Shown here: in pieces, positions 25,217-36,048 of the stretch
Position numbering within the stretch: the stretch's first letter is position 1
How the letters are laid out: every line of letters starts with the position of its first letter
NCBI GenBank assembly: GCA_033961575.1
Contig: CM066728.1
Coordinates: 29,698,352-29,762,351 of the forward strand
Direction of reading: 5' to 3'
DNA: 64,000 nt
Source: Aselliscus stoliczkanus
Taxonomy: Eukaryota; Chordata; Mammalia; Chiroptera; Hipposideridae
The notes under the pieces: generated by a model
What the model was told of the DNA's origin: nothing
Seen by the model: only the letters and a program-made list of their open reading frames with translations
The model's database searches: none
Position numbers and translations under genes: made by a program

Positions 25217-25790
25217 TCAGGTTCCAGGTGAAAGGTCCCACAGGCCACTGACCAATGGGCTCGTTTCTTCTCCCCTGCGGGGCGGGACCTCGAGCATACG
25301 CCTTGGAGACCCGCCCCCGTACGTTGCGTGCGTGCGTGGCGCCGTACGGTGCGAGCCGATTTCTGCAGCGTCTGGCGCCCTCCGGCGGCAGCGGGGTCTC
25401 AGTGTGAGAGCCGGACTGGAGCGCATGCCATGGTGCCGCAGAAAGAGGCCCGAATACCCAGGGACCCCGTTGCGGCCTCGGGGTCTCAGACGCCTAACGA
25501 GGAGGAGCGACGGGAGGGCGGTGCAACGCCGCCGGCGGCTGTCCTTGGCGAGGAAGCGGACGGCGCCGAGGACGGTGCGGATGGACTATGGGAGCTGCCA
25601 GTGGAGCGGCCGGAGCGGAGGCCCGAGTGCAGCCGCTGCAGGTGACTGCGGGGCTCGGGGCGGGAACCAAGACCCGGGGCCGCCTTCGGAGGAGGCTGCA
25701 GCGCCCCCTGCCGGGAAGGCGGCTGCTGCTGCTCTAGCCGCGGGGGAGCGCTTGCTCGGGCATCTCCGCGGTTAGGGCGGTGGGTGCGCT
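25217..25790. promoter_or_regulatory. DTWD2: CpG island promoter of DTWD2
   Basis: Abrupt rise in G+C and CpG density in otherwise AT-rich DNA, including GCGGGGCGGGACC, CCCGCCCCCGTACGTTGCGT and dense CpGs through the coding exon. No TATA box is evident, as expected for a housekeeping CpG-island promoter. The transcription start is inferred to lie between about 25270 and 25420. Confidence 0.85.
25430..25641 (+). CDS. DTWD2: DTWD2 first coding exon
   Basis: The ATG at 25430 opens 70 codons plus two bases, beginning [15 protein letters not shown]. Later motifs [13 protein letters not shown] and DGLWELPVE, then RRPECSRC, match my recollection of the N-terminus of mammalian DTWD2. The exon ends at AG/GTGACT (donor at 25642), in the middle of the codon after CSRC, that is, at the start of the cysteine-rich opening of the DTW domain. 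DTWD2 forms acp3U at D-loop positions 20a/20b of some tRNAs, using S-adenosylmethionine as donor of the aminocarboxypropyl group. The DTW catalytic domain lies in later exons, which I did not find here. The frame extends upstream of 25430, but the family start and CpG context favour this ATG. Confidence 0.88.
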
Positions 25791-26041
25791 GGGTGACCTT
25801 GGGATAACTGAAACACTTGTCACAATTCTTTTGTAACCAAGCCATTTATCCAGGTTCGTGATTATTTAGTTCACTTCCTGCACCGAACGTGTCATGTGGT
25901 GAACAGACATAAGGAGTTCCGCTGTCAAGAAACTTAGGAGTCTGATGGGGAAGTAAGGCTTAAGGACAATACTTGTAATAGTTAACACTTTTATGCTTAG
26001 GTGACTTAGTCAGTTCGCAAGTAAAAAACATAAAATGTGTT

Positions 26042-26067
26042 AGAGAGAGAGAGAGAGAGAGAGAGAA
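26042..26067. repeat. (GA)n microsatellite
   Basis: A short run of about 13 GA dinucleotides in the presumed DTWD2 intron 1. Confidence 0.9.
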
Positions 26068-26117
26068 TCAAAGTGGTTATTACAAGAGGTAAGACTGTAT
26101 TCAGAATTCTGCATTCA

Positions 26118-26330
26118 CTTGGAAATATTTATTTAGCACCTACCGGCACTGTGCTAGGTCCTGGGAATGCGTGCATCGATGAAACAGACTTGGTCTCTGC
26201 CCTTCTTGGGGCATTTACAGTTTAAAGAAGAGACAATTTATGAAACAAGCAACACCACCAACGATTAACTAACCTTATTGAATACTTACAATGTGCCTGA
26301 TTGTTTAAGTGCTTTTCAAGATGACCTCAT
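26118..26330 (+). mobile_element. L2 3' end fragment
   Basis: ATATTTATTTAGCACCTACC, CACTGTGCTAGGTCCTGGG and GAAACAGACTTGGTCTCTG are standard L2 3' landmarks. Confidence 0.7.
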
Positions 26331-26884
26331 CGTGCTGATGTACTTCACGTTTCTGAGGATTGCTTTCCCTACTTGTTTGAATCTCATGCTGTTCAGATAC
26401 ACTACATCCTGGGTGTTCAGGATCATGTTCCTTGCTTACTGAAGGTCTCCACCTATCGCCTATTTCTCTGTTTCCCTTCCCAATTTTAACTATTTGAGAG
26501 TGCCTATGTCTCACCTTGGAATCTGCAGTTTGTCATCAGATTCTACACTGCCCTGAAATGGCTCTCGCTACAGTCACTAGTAATTTCCATGAGATCAAAT
26601 CCAATGGATCTTTTTCTGTCCCCTTTTTACTAGAACTCTTCCCAGCATTTTTCAGTTGAATACTTACTTCTTGAAACATTCTCTTTCTTTAGCTTCTCTT
26701 TGGTTTATCTGACTTCTCTGCCCTTGTCGTCTTTGCCTGTTGGGCTTCTGTAGGTCTTCATTCTAGATTCTCGTCTCTCCTAACCCCACACACTTCCCGC
26801 AGGTGATCTTACCAGTTTTCATGGGTAAGTTAGCACCTCTACCCCAATATCGGTAGCCCATAGCCTTCTCCTGAGCACCAGACT

Positions 26885-27215
26885 TATGCATTCATTTAAC
26901 CAGTGTTTATTGAGTGCTTCAGTAATCACTAGTAATGCAGTGGAGTCAGTGTCCATATGGAGTGTTCGGTCTGTTATTGAATACAAATACTAAAGCAGTA
27001 AACAAGAAACCAGATATGCAATTACAGGTTGTGTGTGTGTGTGTGGGGGGGGGAACAAAAACACAACAAACAAACAAACAAACAAAACAGCTGTAAAGGA
27101 AAGGAATGGAATGCTATGTGAGAAAATAGGAAGATTGTGTCAGGAAGCATTTCTGAGGAGACAGCATTTATATTGAGATTGGGAAGATGAGGAGGATCCA
27201 GCCAGGAGAAAAGAA
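26885..27215 (+). mobile_element. L2 fragment
   Basis: CATTCATTTAACCAGTGTTT and ATTGAGTGCTTCAG match the L2 3' region. The section to about 27215, with AGGAAGCATTTCTGAGGAG and ATATTGAGATTGGGAAGATG, matches the usual continuation. A short TG run and CAAA repeats interrupt it at 27028-27085. Confidence 0.6.
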
Positions 27216-27525
27216 TTCTAAGGGGACTAGTACATACTGGTTGAATGTCTTCACTACTTGAGTACTTGGAGTATCCTTCCATGAACATCTTTAACTTTTT
27301 CCCAGGGCTGGATTCTAAGACCTCAGAAAAAGGGATCTTGAGTGGAAGGAACATATTATATTTTCTAAATGTTCTATGTATAGTAGACACTCAATAGACC
27401 TCTGAGGAGAGTGAATGATTTGTGTCTAGAAGGGACTATATATATGAACAGAAGGGGTGTTGAATATAATTTATTTTAACTAGTTGTCTAAAGATGTTAG
27501 GAGATAACGCTTAAAAATGCTGAGA

Positions 27526-27912
27526 AGGGGACTGGCCGAGTGGCTCAGTTAGCCTAAGAGCTCGAGCTCTGAGCAACTGGGCCGCTGGTTTGATGCCCAC
27601 ATGGGCCAGTGATGCGCCCAAGCTGAGCTGCAGCTGAGCTGCCAATGGCTCAGCTGGTGAGAGTACGTGCTCCTAACAACAAGGTTGCCTGTTCGACTCC
27701 CACATGGGATGGTGGGCTATGCCCACCTGCAACTAAGATTGAGCATGGCACCTTGAGCTGAGTGGCTGCAAGTTGCTGATGGGCGGCCTGCTGGTGACTG
27801 GAGCCCTCCACAACTAAGAGTGAAGAATAAAAACTTGGCTAACCCCCTTCCCCAATTCCCCAATACTGTTCCCCTCCCCCAGTTCCCCAATTTAAACCAC
27901 CCCCAAAAAAAT
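27526..27912 (+). mobile_element. SINE with two tRNA-like modules
   Basis: The first module at about 27530-27600 has A-box-like TGGCTCAGTTAGCCTAAGAG and B-box-like GGTTTGATGCC. A second at about 27648-27705 has TGGCTCAGCTGGTGAGAG and GTTCGACTCCC. Both lie in direct order before the tail CCCCTTCCCCAATTCCCCAA, shared with the long SINEs. The tail reads TTTAAACCACCCCC rather than ending in AATAAA. A tandem tRNA-tRNA SINE best explains the two A/B pairs. Confidence 0.75.
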
Positions 27913-28120
27913 AAAAAACCAAAACCAAATAAAACAAAATGCTTTGAAGGGGTCTTAATAGGATAATAAAAGAAAAGTGTTTCAAATATAAATCCAGGAC
28001 TAAATTATCATGCTAGCTTTATCATGTAGTTTTTAATCTATTCAGAACTGCTAATTATCAGTGCTGTCTATACTTTAAAAAATTAGTCTTCTTTGTTGAG
28101 CAGAGGTTTGTAGGTTTTTT

Positions 28121-28226
28121 TTTTTTTTTTTGAGGGCAGTGTCACTGGCCCTCGTATGTGGGACCGAACCAGGGCTGCTGGCTTCCCAAACCAGCGCTTA
28201 ACCACCGCGCCCCTCAGCCGGCCCAC
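28121..28226 (-). mobile_element. Short tRNA-derived SINE
   Basis: Reverse-oriented: T tract, GAGGGCAGTGTCACTGGCCC, and complement of the head ending CCTCAGCCGGCCC. The flanking duplication TGTAGGTTTTTT occurs at about 28109-28120 and 28227-28238. Confidence 0.9.
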
Positions 28227-28264
28227 TGTAGGTTTTTTAATCTGCTTCCCCCTTCAGTTGACTT

Positions 28265-28760
28265 TGTTTTTTAGAGCAGTTTTAGATTTATAGCAAAATT
28301 GAAGTGGAAGGTACAGAGATTTCCCATACAGGCATAGTTTGCCCCATTATCAATATTCCCCACCATAGTGGTACAGTTGTCACAATTATGAACTACACTG
28401 ACACATCATCACTCAGAGTCCATATTTACATTAGGGCTCTATCTTGGTGTTGTACATATTTTGAGTTTGGACAAATTTCTGATAACATATATCCACCATT
28501 ATAGTATCATACAGTGTATTTTCCTGCCCTAAAAATCCTTTTTGCTCTGCATTTTCATCCATCATACCCCCTCGCCTGATTTACATTTAAAAAAATAAAA
28601 ACGACTTGCTGTATTTTAGCTTGTTTTTAGTTACATTTAGTTATACATTAGGGTTATGATTTCTTCCAACATTTCTGCACTTTGCTTTTTCTAGTGAAAT
28701 TTTGTACCTCTTAAAAGCCCTTCTCCCACTTGGCATGCTATGCATTTTATTTGTTTTAAT
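28265..28760 (-). mobile_element. Old L1 3' UTR
   Basis: AGAGCAGTTTTAGATTTATA, GGAAGGTACAGAGATTTCCC and ACAGTTGTCACAATTATGAA are reversed old L1 3' UTR landmarks. Confidence 0.75.
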
Positions 28761-29117
28761 GAGTTAGAATACAGTTCTAGACATATGGAGGCTCTTTAGG
28801 TATTATCAATGAAATATAAACTAATTGATGGCTCTTTATATTTTATTTCATTAGACTGTTAGTGTTTTATTAGTTTCCTGGGTGAACTTCTTTACATTTA
28901 TGCTTATAATAGTTTTAAAAACTAAAAATCATCTTTAGATTTGAGTTATCAGTTAAGTCACAATTATTTGACCATATACTTAAAACAGTATTCATTTCTG
29001 TAAACACATTACTATAATTGTCACTGCCTAGGGATTTCCAAAAATTGGTTTTGTTCAGGAAGTGCAAAGTTAATTTAGCTTCTCAGCACAGTCTTTCTCT
29101 TTTGAAATACAACATAT
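28761..29117. other. No gene recognised
   Basis: AT-rich filler between the old L1 end and the mariner remnant; no repeat identified with confidence. Confidence 0.4.
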
Positions 29118-29525
29118 GAGGTGTGATTAAAAAAATACGGTGAATTTTTAAAAATATTTATTACAGTAAAAGACACATTGCCGTTAATCCCCCTCAAAAT
29201 ACTTCTCCTCACTTTGAGCACATTTATCCCCTCATTCTTGCCACTTTCTGAAGCAGTTTTGGAAGTTCTCTTTCATGAGTGTCTTTAGTTGTGCTGTCGT
29301 GGCTGCTTCAATGCCCTGAATCATTTTGACTTTGGGGAAAAGACAGAAGTCGCACGGTGCCAGCGCTGGTGAATAAGGTGGATGAGGACACACTGTAATG
29401 CTTTTATTTGACAGAAATTGCCGTACTAGAAGTGATGTATGACAGAGTGTTGTCATGATGGAGGATGATTCACAGCACACTTTAAAACACCTTCTCTCAA
29501 CCGTAGCTCACACCTGACTGACTGC
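29118..29525 (-). pseudogene. Mariner transposase C-terminal remnant
   Basis: The minus strand from 29480 to 29232 encodes the C-terminal part of a mariner transposase. It has the conserved HPPYSPALAPCDF block, in which the last D corresponds to the third catalytic aspartate of the D,D34D triad, and ends in ENFQNCFRKWQE. Just upstream, the second-aspartate block HHDN reads in a different frame from the following CHTSLLV, so at least one frameshift separates them near 29450. The element end at 29118 reads GAGGTGTGATTAAAAAAATA, like a mariner terminal repeat. The N-terminal DNA-binding half is absent. Confidence 0.8.
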
Positions 29526-30755
29526 TCCGAACAAATTGAATTTTGTCACACACAGTTACTAAGGTTCGGCGCACCGCTTCCCATATTGAATATCCCTGCC
29601 TTTCCATGGATGGTACTCCACAGCAGCATTCACCATATTTTCTGATCACATCTTGTATGTTTAACATGAATAGAATATTATTTAAAAGATTCCAAATTAA
29701 TTTATTATTGCAAGATACAGATTTTATACAAAGTATATTCCTGTTAGAGGGTACAGCATGTACAGTAGCATAGTGAATAGAATATGATGTATTTGGAGAG
29801 GTTGGCAGAAAAGAGGTGAGAGACAAGGCTGCAGAGATTAGTGGTGGTTTCACTGGGAAGGGCCAGATAATCTGTTAGGGAGTTTGAGCCTAATGCACTA
29901 GAACCCAACGAACCTGGCCACTGAAGTATTTTTACAAGTACATTTGAATGGTGGTGACAAGCTTGACTTCTATAGGTAGCTTTTAGCTGTTATAATGTAA
30001 ACTCTATTTTATTTAAAAAAAATGCAAACGGGGTTGTGATGCAGTGGTAAAAAGCTTGACTGAGAAGAGTTAGAGCCTCATTCCAGTAAAGGTGGTAGGC
30101 ATCTTAATTATGCTTTTATCATCTGTGGATATTGCTATGAGCCTGAGGACAAGAGGTAGGATCTACCTGCAAATCATTGGTCATAAGAATAATGGAATAC
30201 TGTCTAAATACGGAGTATTTTTTTTTTTTAAATCTGTCTGAGGGAGGGAAACAGCAGGGAGGGCTTGCACACAAACTGACACAGCTAGATCCTGAGACAG
30301 GAATTTTTCCCTCCAGTGCTTTCTTCCCCAAAACTACAGAGTTGTAAGGATTATAATAAACCACACCAATGTATTTAGCACCCATTTACTAAGCAGGGGC
30401 CATCTACAGTTTACCACCAGGCCTAGGTATTTTATGTATGATATTTCTTATAACAATGTTCTAGAGTTGATGATATTGTTAAATGATGACGGGTTAGAGG
30501 TAGCAAGCAAGTAGCAGAATTGGGTCTCCAGTTCCAATCCACTTGGCTTCCAGCTCATACAAGCACTTGACCTTGCTCCACGCTCGCCGAAGACGACTTA
30601 TGATTTTGTTTGCAGAGTAGTTGTAGTCACCAGTTGAAATGGAGCCACTAAGGCTGCAAGAGTAGCTCTGATTTTCATACTTTTTAAACTGACGTATGTT
30701 TACTTCAAGCTTAGTAATCAGTTGCCTGGACTTTGATATTCTCTAGCTCCTTTTT
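29526..30755. other. No gene recognised
   Basis: The minus-strand frame 29853-29497 ends beside the mariner remnant but shows no transposase motif. A sequence near 30030-30090 is faintly tRNA-like (GCAGTGGTAAAAAGCTTGAC) and could be an old SINE head. Nothing else is assignable. Confidence 0.35.
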
Positions 30756-30759
30756 AAAA

Positions 30760-30892
30760 ACAATTGATATATAATTGACATATAACTATGTAAATTTAAG
30801 GTATACAATGTATTGCTTTGATATATGAATATATTGCAATATGATTACCACTGGTAGTGTTAGCTATCTTCACATAATTATCAATTTGATTT
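30760..30892 (-). mobile_element. Old L1 3' end
   Basis: ATTGATATATAATTGACATA and TTTAAGGTATACAATGTATT are reversed old L1 3' end text. A second L1 3' end begins directly after it. Confidence 0.6.
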
Positions 30893-33742
30893 TTTAAAAT
30901 TATTTATTGGGGTGACATTAGTTAGTAAAATTATATAGGTTTCAAATGTACATTTCTATAATGCATCACATGTAGCATTGTGCATTCACCACCCAGAGTC
31001 AGTTCTCCTTCTATTACCATATATTCAACCCCTTTTTTCCTCTTCTACCACTCCCCTCCCCTCTTATCCTCTGGTAACCACTAAAGTGTTGTCTGTTTCT
31101 ATGAGTTTTTGTTTGTTTGTCTTCCCTGTTGCTTTTAGTTTTGTATCCCACGCATGAATGAAGTCATATGGTTCTTAACTTTTTCTGTCTGACTTATTTT
31201 GCTTAGCGTGATAATCTCCAGATCCATGTTGTCACAAATGGCAGAGTTTCATCTTTTCTTATGGCTGATTAATATTCCATTGTGATATAGACCACATCTT
31301 CTTTATCCAGTCATCTACTGAAGGATTCTTCAGTTGTTTGCATGTCTTGGCCACCGTGAACAATGCTACAATGAACATAGGGGTACATATATCTTTGCTG
31401 ATAAATGTTTTCAGATTTTGGGGGTATATACCCAGGAGGGGATTGTTGGAGCATATGGTAATTCTATTCTTAATTTTTTGAGGAAACTCCACATCTTTTC
31501 CAGAATGGTTGTACCAATTTACATTCCCACCAGCGGTGTATGAGGGTTCCTTTTTCCTCCAACAAGCTTCTCCAACGCTTATTATTACTTGTCTTGTTGA
31601 TGATAGCCATTCTAACAGATGTGAGGCGGCATTTCATTGTGGTTTTGATTTGTAAAATTGAGCATTTTTTCATATATATCTGTTGGCTGTTTATCTTCTT
31701 GGGAGAAGTGTCTATTCAGGTCTTCTGCTCCCCTTTTTTTAAAAGACTTTATTGGGGAACTGGGGAAGGGGAAAAGACAAGTTGCTGTCCTTTTGTTTTT
31801 CAGTCTAGTTGTGGAGGACGTTGCTTCACTGGCCCATGTTGGTATTATCATTATGCTCTTCCCAGGTGAGGCAGATCGGTTATCGGCCTCTGGACGGCCC
31901 CTCGTGGTGACTTTTAGCAGCTCACACCGGCTGCTAGCCACTCATGCTGGCTGCCAGCCACTCACTATAGCCTATGGCAGCCCACTGCAGCAGGGGCTGC
32001 AGCTATGCTGTCACGGGGACTCACAGCAGCCCAGCTCCAGGTGGAGCTGTTGTTTACCATCTTAGCTGTAGAGGGCAGTATCACTGACCGTCATATGTGG
32101 GATCTGAACTGGGGCCCTGCTGCTCACAACTGTTGTCCCAGGCCAGCTCTTAACCAACGCACCACTTGGCCGGCCCCCTCTGCCCATTTTTTAATTGCCT
32201 TCTTTGTTTTTTGTTGTTGTTGAGTTGTATGAGTTCTTTATATATTTTGGATATTAACCCCTTATTGGAAGTGTTGTTTGCAAATACCATCTCCCATTCG
32301 GTTGGTTGCCTCGTTGTTTTGTTGATGGTGTCTTTTTCTGTCCAGAAGCTTTTTAGTTTGATATAGTTCCACTCACGTACTTTGGTTTTTACTTCCCTTG
32401 CCTTTGAAGTCAAATTCATAAAGTCCTCTCTGAACCCAAGGTCCATAAGTTGTAGTACCTATACTTCTATGCAGTTTATTGTTTCAGGTCTTATTTTTAG
32501 GTCTTTGATACATTTTGAGTTACTTTTGGTAAATGGTGAAAGATAGCAGTCTAGTTTCATTCTTTTGTTCATGGCTTTCCAATTCTCCCAGTGCCATTTA
32601 TTGAAGAGGCTGTCTTTCCTCATTGTATGTTTCTGGCTCCTTTGTCAGAAGGTATCTGTCCATATTTACGTGGGCTTGTTTTTTGGATTCTCAGTTCTAT
32701 TCCATTGTTCTGTTTGTCTATTTTTCTGCCACTACGATGCTGTTTTGATTATTGTTGCTTTGTAGTATTCTTTGAAGTCAGGGAGTGTGATACCGCCAGC
32801 CTTGTTCTTTTTTCTTAGGATAGCTTTGGCTATTTGGGGCCTTTTGTGATTCTGTATGAATCTGATGATTTTTTTGTTCTATTTATTTAAAAAATGCCAT
32901 AGGGATTTTGATGGGGATTGCATTAAATTTGTATATTGCTTTGGATAATAATGGCCATTTTAACTATATTGATTCTTCCAGTTCGTGACCCCGGAATATC
33001 TTTCCATTTCTTTGTGTGTTATTCAATTTCTTTAAAAAATGTCTTATAGTTTCCAGTGTATAGGTTCTTCACATCCTTTGTTAAGTTTATTCCTAGGTAT
33101 TTTATTTTATTGTTTTTTTGCAATTGCAAATGGAATTACTTTTTTCATTTCTTCTTCTGAATTTCCATTGTTATTATATAGGAACACAATGGATTTTTAC
33201 ACATATTTTGTATTCTCCAACTTTATTGTATTTGTTTAGTGTTTCTAATAGTTTTTTGGTGGAGTCTTTAGGGTTTTCTATATAAGGAATTCTGTCATCT
33301 GAAAAAAAGTGACAATTTAGCTTTTTTATTCCTAACTGGGATATCTTTTATTTTTCTTTTGTCTGAGTGCTCTGTCTAGGACTTCCAATACTTACTGAAT
33401 AACAGTGGTGACAAGGGGCATTCCTGTTTTGTTCCTAATCTTAGAAGAAAAGCTTTCAGCTTTTCACTGTTAAGTATAATATTAGCTGAGGGTTTGTTGC
33501 ATATGACCTTTATTATGTTGAAGGACTTTCCTTCTATACCCATTTTATTAAGTGTTTTAATCATAAATGGATGTTGTATCTTGTCAGATGCTTTTTCTGC
33601 ATTTATTGATATGATCATATGATTTTTATTTTTTTAATGTTGTGTATCACATTTATCGATTTGCATATGTTGGACCATCCTTGTGACCCTGGAATGAACC
33701 CCACTTGAGTGTGATGTGTAATCTTTTTAATGTATTGTAGTA
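30893..33742 (-). mobile_element. L1 3' part (ORF2 reverse transcriptase to 3' UTR)
   Basis: The 3' end at about 30893 reads TTATTGGGGTGACATTAGTT on the plus strand. At 33618-33376 the minus strand encodes the conserved reverse-transcriptase section [20 protein letters not shown] through [12 protein letters not shown], with stops either side. The catalytic FADD region and everything downstream are frame-broken. The element is split by a long SINE at 31738. On the 5' side it stops at about 33742, where the deleted L1 copy begins. Confidence 0.85.
31738..32178 (-). mobile_element. Long tRNA-derived SINE
   Basis: Reverse copy of the long SINE. The tail complement AAGACTTTATTGGGGAACTG is at the left, CAGTCTAGTTGTGGAGGAC follows, and the head complement ends CACTTGGCCGGCC at the right. 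It interrupts the L1 at 30893-33742. Approximate target duplications TCTGCTCC and TCTGCCCA flank it. Confidence 0.88.
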
Positions 33743-34475
33743 TTTTTTTAAATTTAATTTAATTCAATTTTTTTATTAGTTTCAGGTGTACAACACAATG
33801 CAATAGTTATACTCTTTACCCACCAAAGTGACAACCCCCTTCCCCCAGTTTGCCACCCCACTCCCCCCAATATCATACATATCTATTACAATTCCTCTGA
33901 CTCCCTTCCACAGTATACTTCACATCCCGTGACTATCTATATATATTCAGTTACAGTTGACATACAATATTATACAACATCAGCTTCAGGTGTACAGTGC
34001 AGTGATCAAGCCTCTACTCCATCCATGAAGTGGTCTCCCTAACAAGACATGTGACTATCTGACATGTGAAAAAATTTTTACAACATTATTATATTCCTTG
34101 AACTGTGTTTCATATCCCTGTGGCAATATTGTAGTTGTCTATTTATGCTGTCTAATCCCTTCCCTTTCCCTCTTATCCCCACTCCCCTCCCAACTAGCAA
34201 CCCTCAGTTTTTCCTCTATGTATATGAGTCAGTTTACTTTGATCGTTCATTCAGTTTTTCAGATTCCACATATAAGTGAGATCATATGGTACTTGTCTTT
34301 CTCCGGCTGACTTATTTCACTTAACAACATTATCAATTACATTCCCAGAACTGCCCCCATATCCCTGCGGCAACATTGTAGTCACCCACCTCCGTTGTCC
34401 AAAACCTTCCCCATCTCCCTCATCCCCACTCCCTCCCAGCCAGCAACCATCTGTTTTTCCTTTATATCTGCTTGA

Positions 34476-35045
34476 TATGACTTCAGTCTTCTTAAATTTA
34501 CTGAGACTTGTTTTGTGGCCTAACATGGTATATCTTGGAAAATGTCCCATGTGTACTTGAGAAGAATGTATATTCTGTTTTTTCAGGGTGAAATGCTCTA
34601 AAAATATCAACGAAGTCCAGCTGGTCTAAAGTGTCATTTAAGGCCCCTCTTTCTGTGTTGATTTTCTGTCTAAAGGGTCTGTCCATTGGTGACAATGGTA
34701 TTGAAGTCCCCTACTATGATAGTGTTACTGTTGATCTCTGTCTTTATGTCTGTCAAAATCTGTTACATGTAATTAGGAGTTCCTATGTTGGGTGCATAGA
34801 TGTTTATTAGGGTTATAGTGCCCTTCTTTGTCTTTTATTGTAGTCATTTTAAAGTCTATTTTGTCCAAAATAAGTATTGGTAGTCCAGCTTTTTTTTTTT
34901 CTCATTTCCATTTGCATGAAATATCTTATTCCATCTGTAAACAGCATATACATGTGTCCTATTTTCTTAACCACTCAGCCACTGTCTGTCTTTTGTTTGC
35001 AGCATTTAGCCCATTCACATTTAAAATGATTACTGATAGGTGCAT
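34476..35045 (-). pseudogene. Remnant of L1 ORF2 endonuclease, copy 1
   Basis: Recognisable pieces of the endonuclease domain occur in several frames: LNVNGLN near 35020, FHANGNE near 34910, NIYAPNIGTP near 34795, GDFNT near 34710 and TEYTFFSSTHGTFSK near 34560. Sections that normally follow CCLQ and precede FHANGNE, and that follow the KDKE motif, are missing, which also removes a catalytic glutamate region. The domain ends before the SDH catalytic motif at the breakpoint. Copy 2 shows the same gaps. Confidence 0.75.
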
Positions 35046-35111
35046 ATGTATTGCCATTTTGTTATTTGTATTCCTGGTCTCCCTGGGTTAGCTTGTTTAC
35101 CCTTCTTTTGT

Positions 35112-36007
35112 TTAAAAAAGCCCTTTTAACATTTCTTGCAATGCTGGGTTGGTGGTAATGAATTCCTTAAGCTTATTCTTTTCTGAAAAGCTCTCTATTT
35201 TTCCTTCAATTTTAAGTGATAGCCGTGCTGGGTAGAGCAATCTTGGTTGTAGGCCTTTATTTTGTGTCACTTTGAATATCTCCTGCCACTCCCTTCTGGC
35301 CTGCAGAGTTTCTGTAGACAAGTTACCTGTTAGTGACAGGAGTTCCTTTGTATGTTAGTGACAGGAGTTCCTTTGTATGTAACCTGCTGTCTTTCTCTTG
35401 CTGCCTCTAGGATTCTGTCTCTGTCTTTAACCTTTGCCATTTTAACTATGATGTGTCTTGGTGTGGACCTGTTTGGGTTCAGCTTGTTTGGAACCCTCTG
35501 CACTTCCTGGGCATGTATATTGATTTCCTTCACCAGGGTAGGGAAGTTTTCAGTCATTATTTTTTCAAATACATTCTCGACCCCTTGCTTGTTCTCTTCT
35601 CCTTCTGGTATTCCTATGAGTCGACGGTGGTTGCACGGCATCTTCTCCCATAGGGCTCTTAAACTATTTTCATTGCTTTCTATTCTTTGGTCTTTTTGTT
35701 GTGCCAACTGGGTGATTTCTGCTATTTTGTCTTCCAAATCGCTGATCCGCTCCTCTGCGTCATCTACTCTACTGGTGATTCCTTCGAGTGTGTTCTTCAT
35801 TTCAGTTATTGTATTCTTTAGTTCTAACTTGTTGTTTTTTATGATTTCTCTATCCTTCCTTATGTCCTCACTAAGTTTGGTAAACATTCTTATCATCAGT
35901 GTTCTAAACTCTGTCTCTGAAAGGTTGGATCCCTCTGTTTCATTTGGTTCCATTTCTAGAGGTTTCTTCTGATCTTTTACTTGTGACATGTTTCTTTGTT
36001 TCCCCAT
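35112..36007 (-). pseudogene. L1 ORF1 in half-LINE copy 1, frameshifted
   Basis: The likely start is the ATG at 36007 (MGKQRNMSQVKDQKK). An N-terminal coiled coil follows (heptad-like KNTLEGITSRVDDAEERISD), then the RNA-binding region (PRHIIVKMAKVKDRDRILEA, QVTYKGTPV). The frame then runs into a 25-bp tandem duplication at 35329-35378, which shifts it. The C-terminal domain (LLYPARLSLKIEGKIESF through PALQEMLKGLF) continues in another frame to 35112. ORF1p is the trimeric RNA-binding chaperone of the L1 particle. This copy cannot encode it whole. Confidence 0.85.
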
Positions 36008-36048
36008 TCTGGTTGTGGCTCTGGGATTTCTTTGGTGTATTAGATAGA

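Noticed and set aside
25486..25845. 119-codon minus-strand frame over the DTWD2 exon
   Set aside because: Composition-driven Pro/Arg/Ser-rich shadow within the CpG island.
35352..35972. 206-codon plus-strand open frame
   Set aside because: Antisense shadow of the L1 ORF1 remnant.
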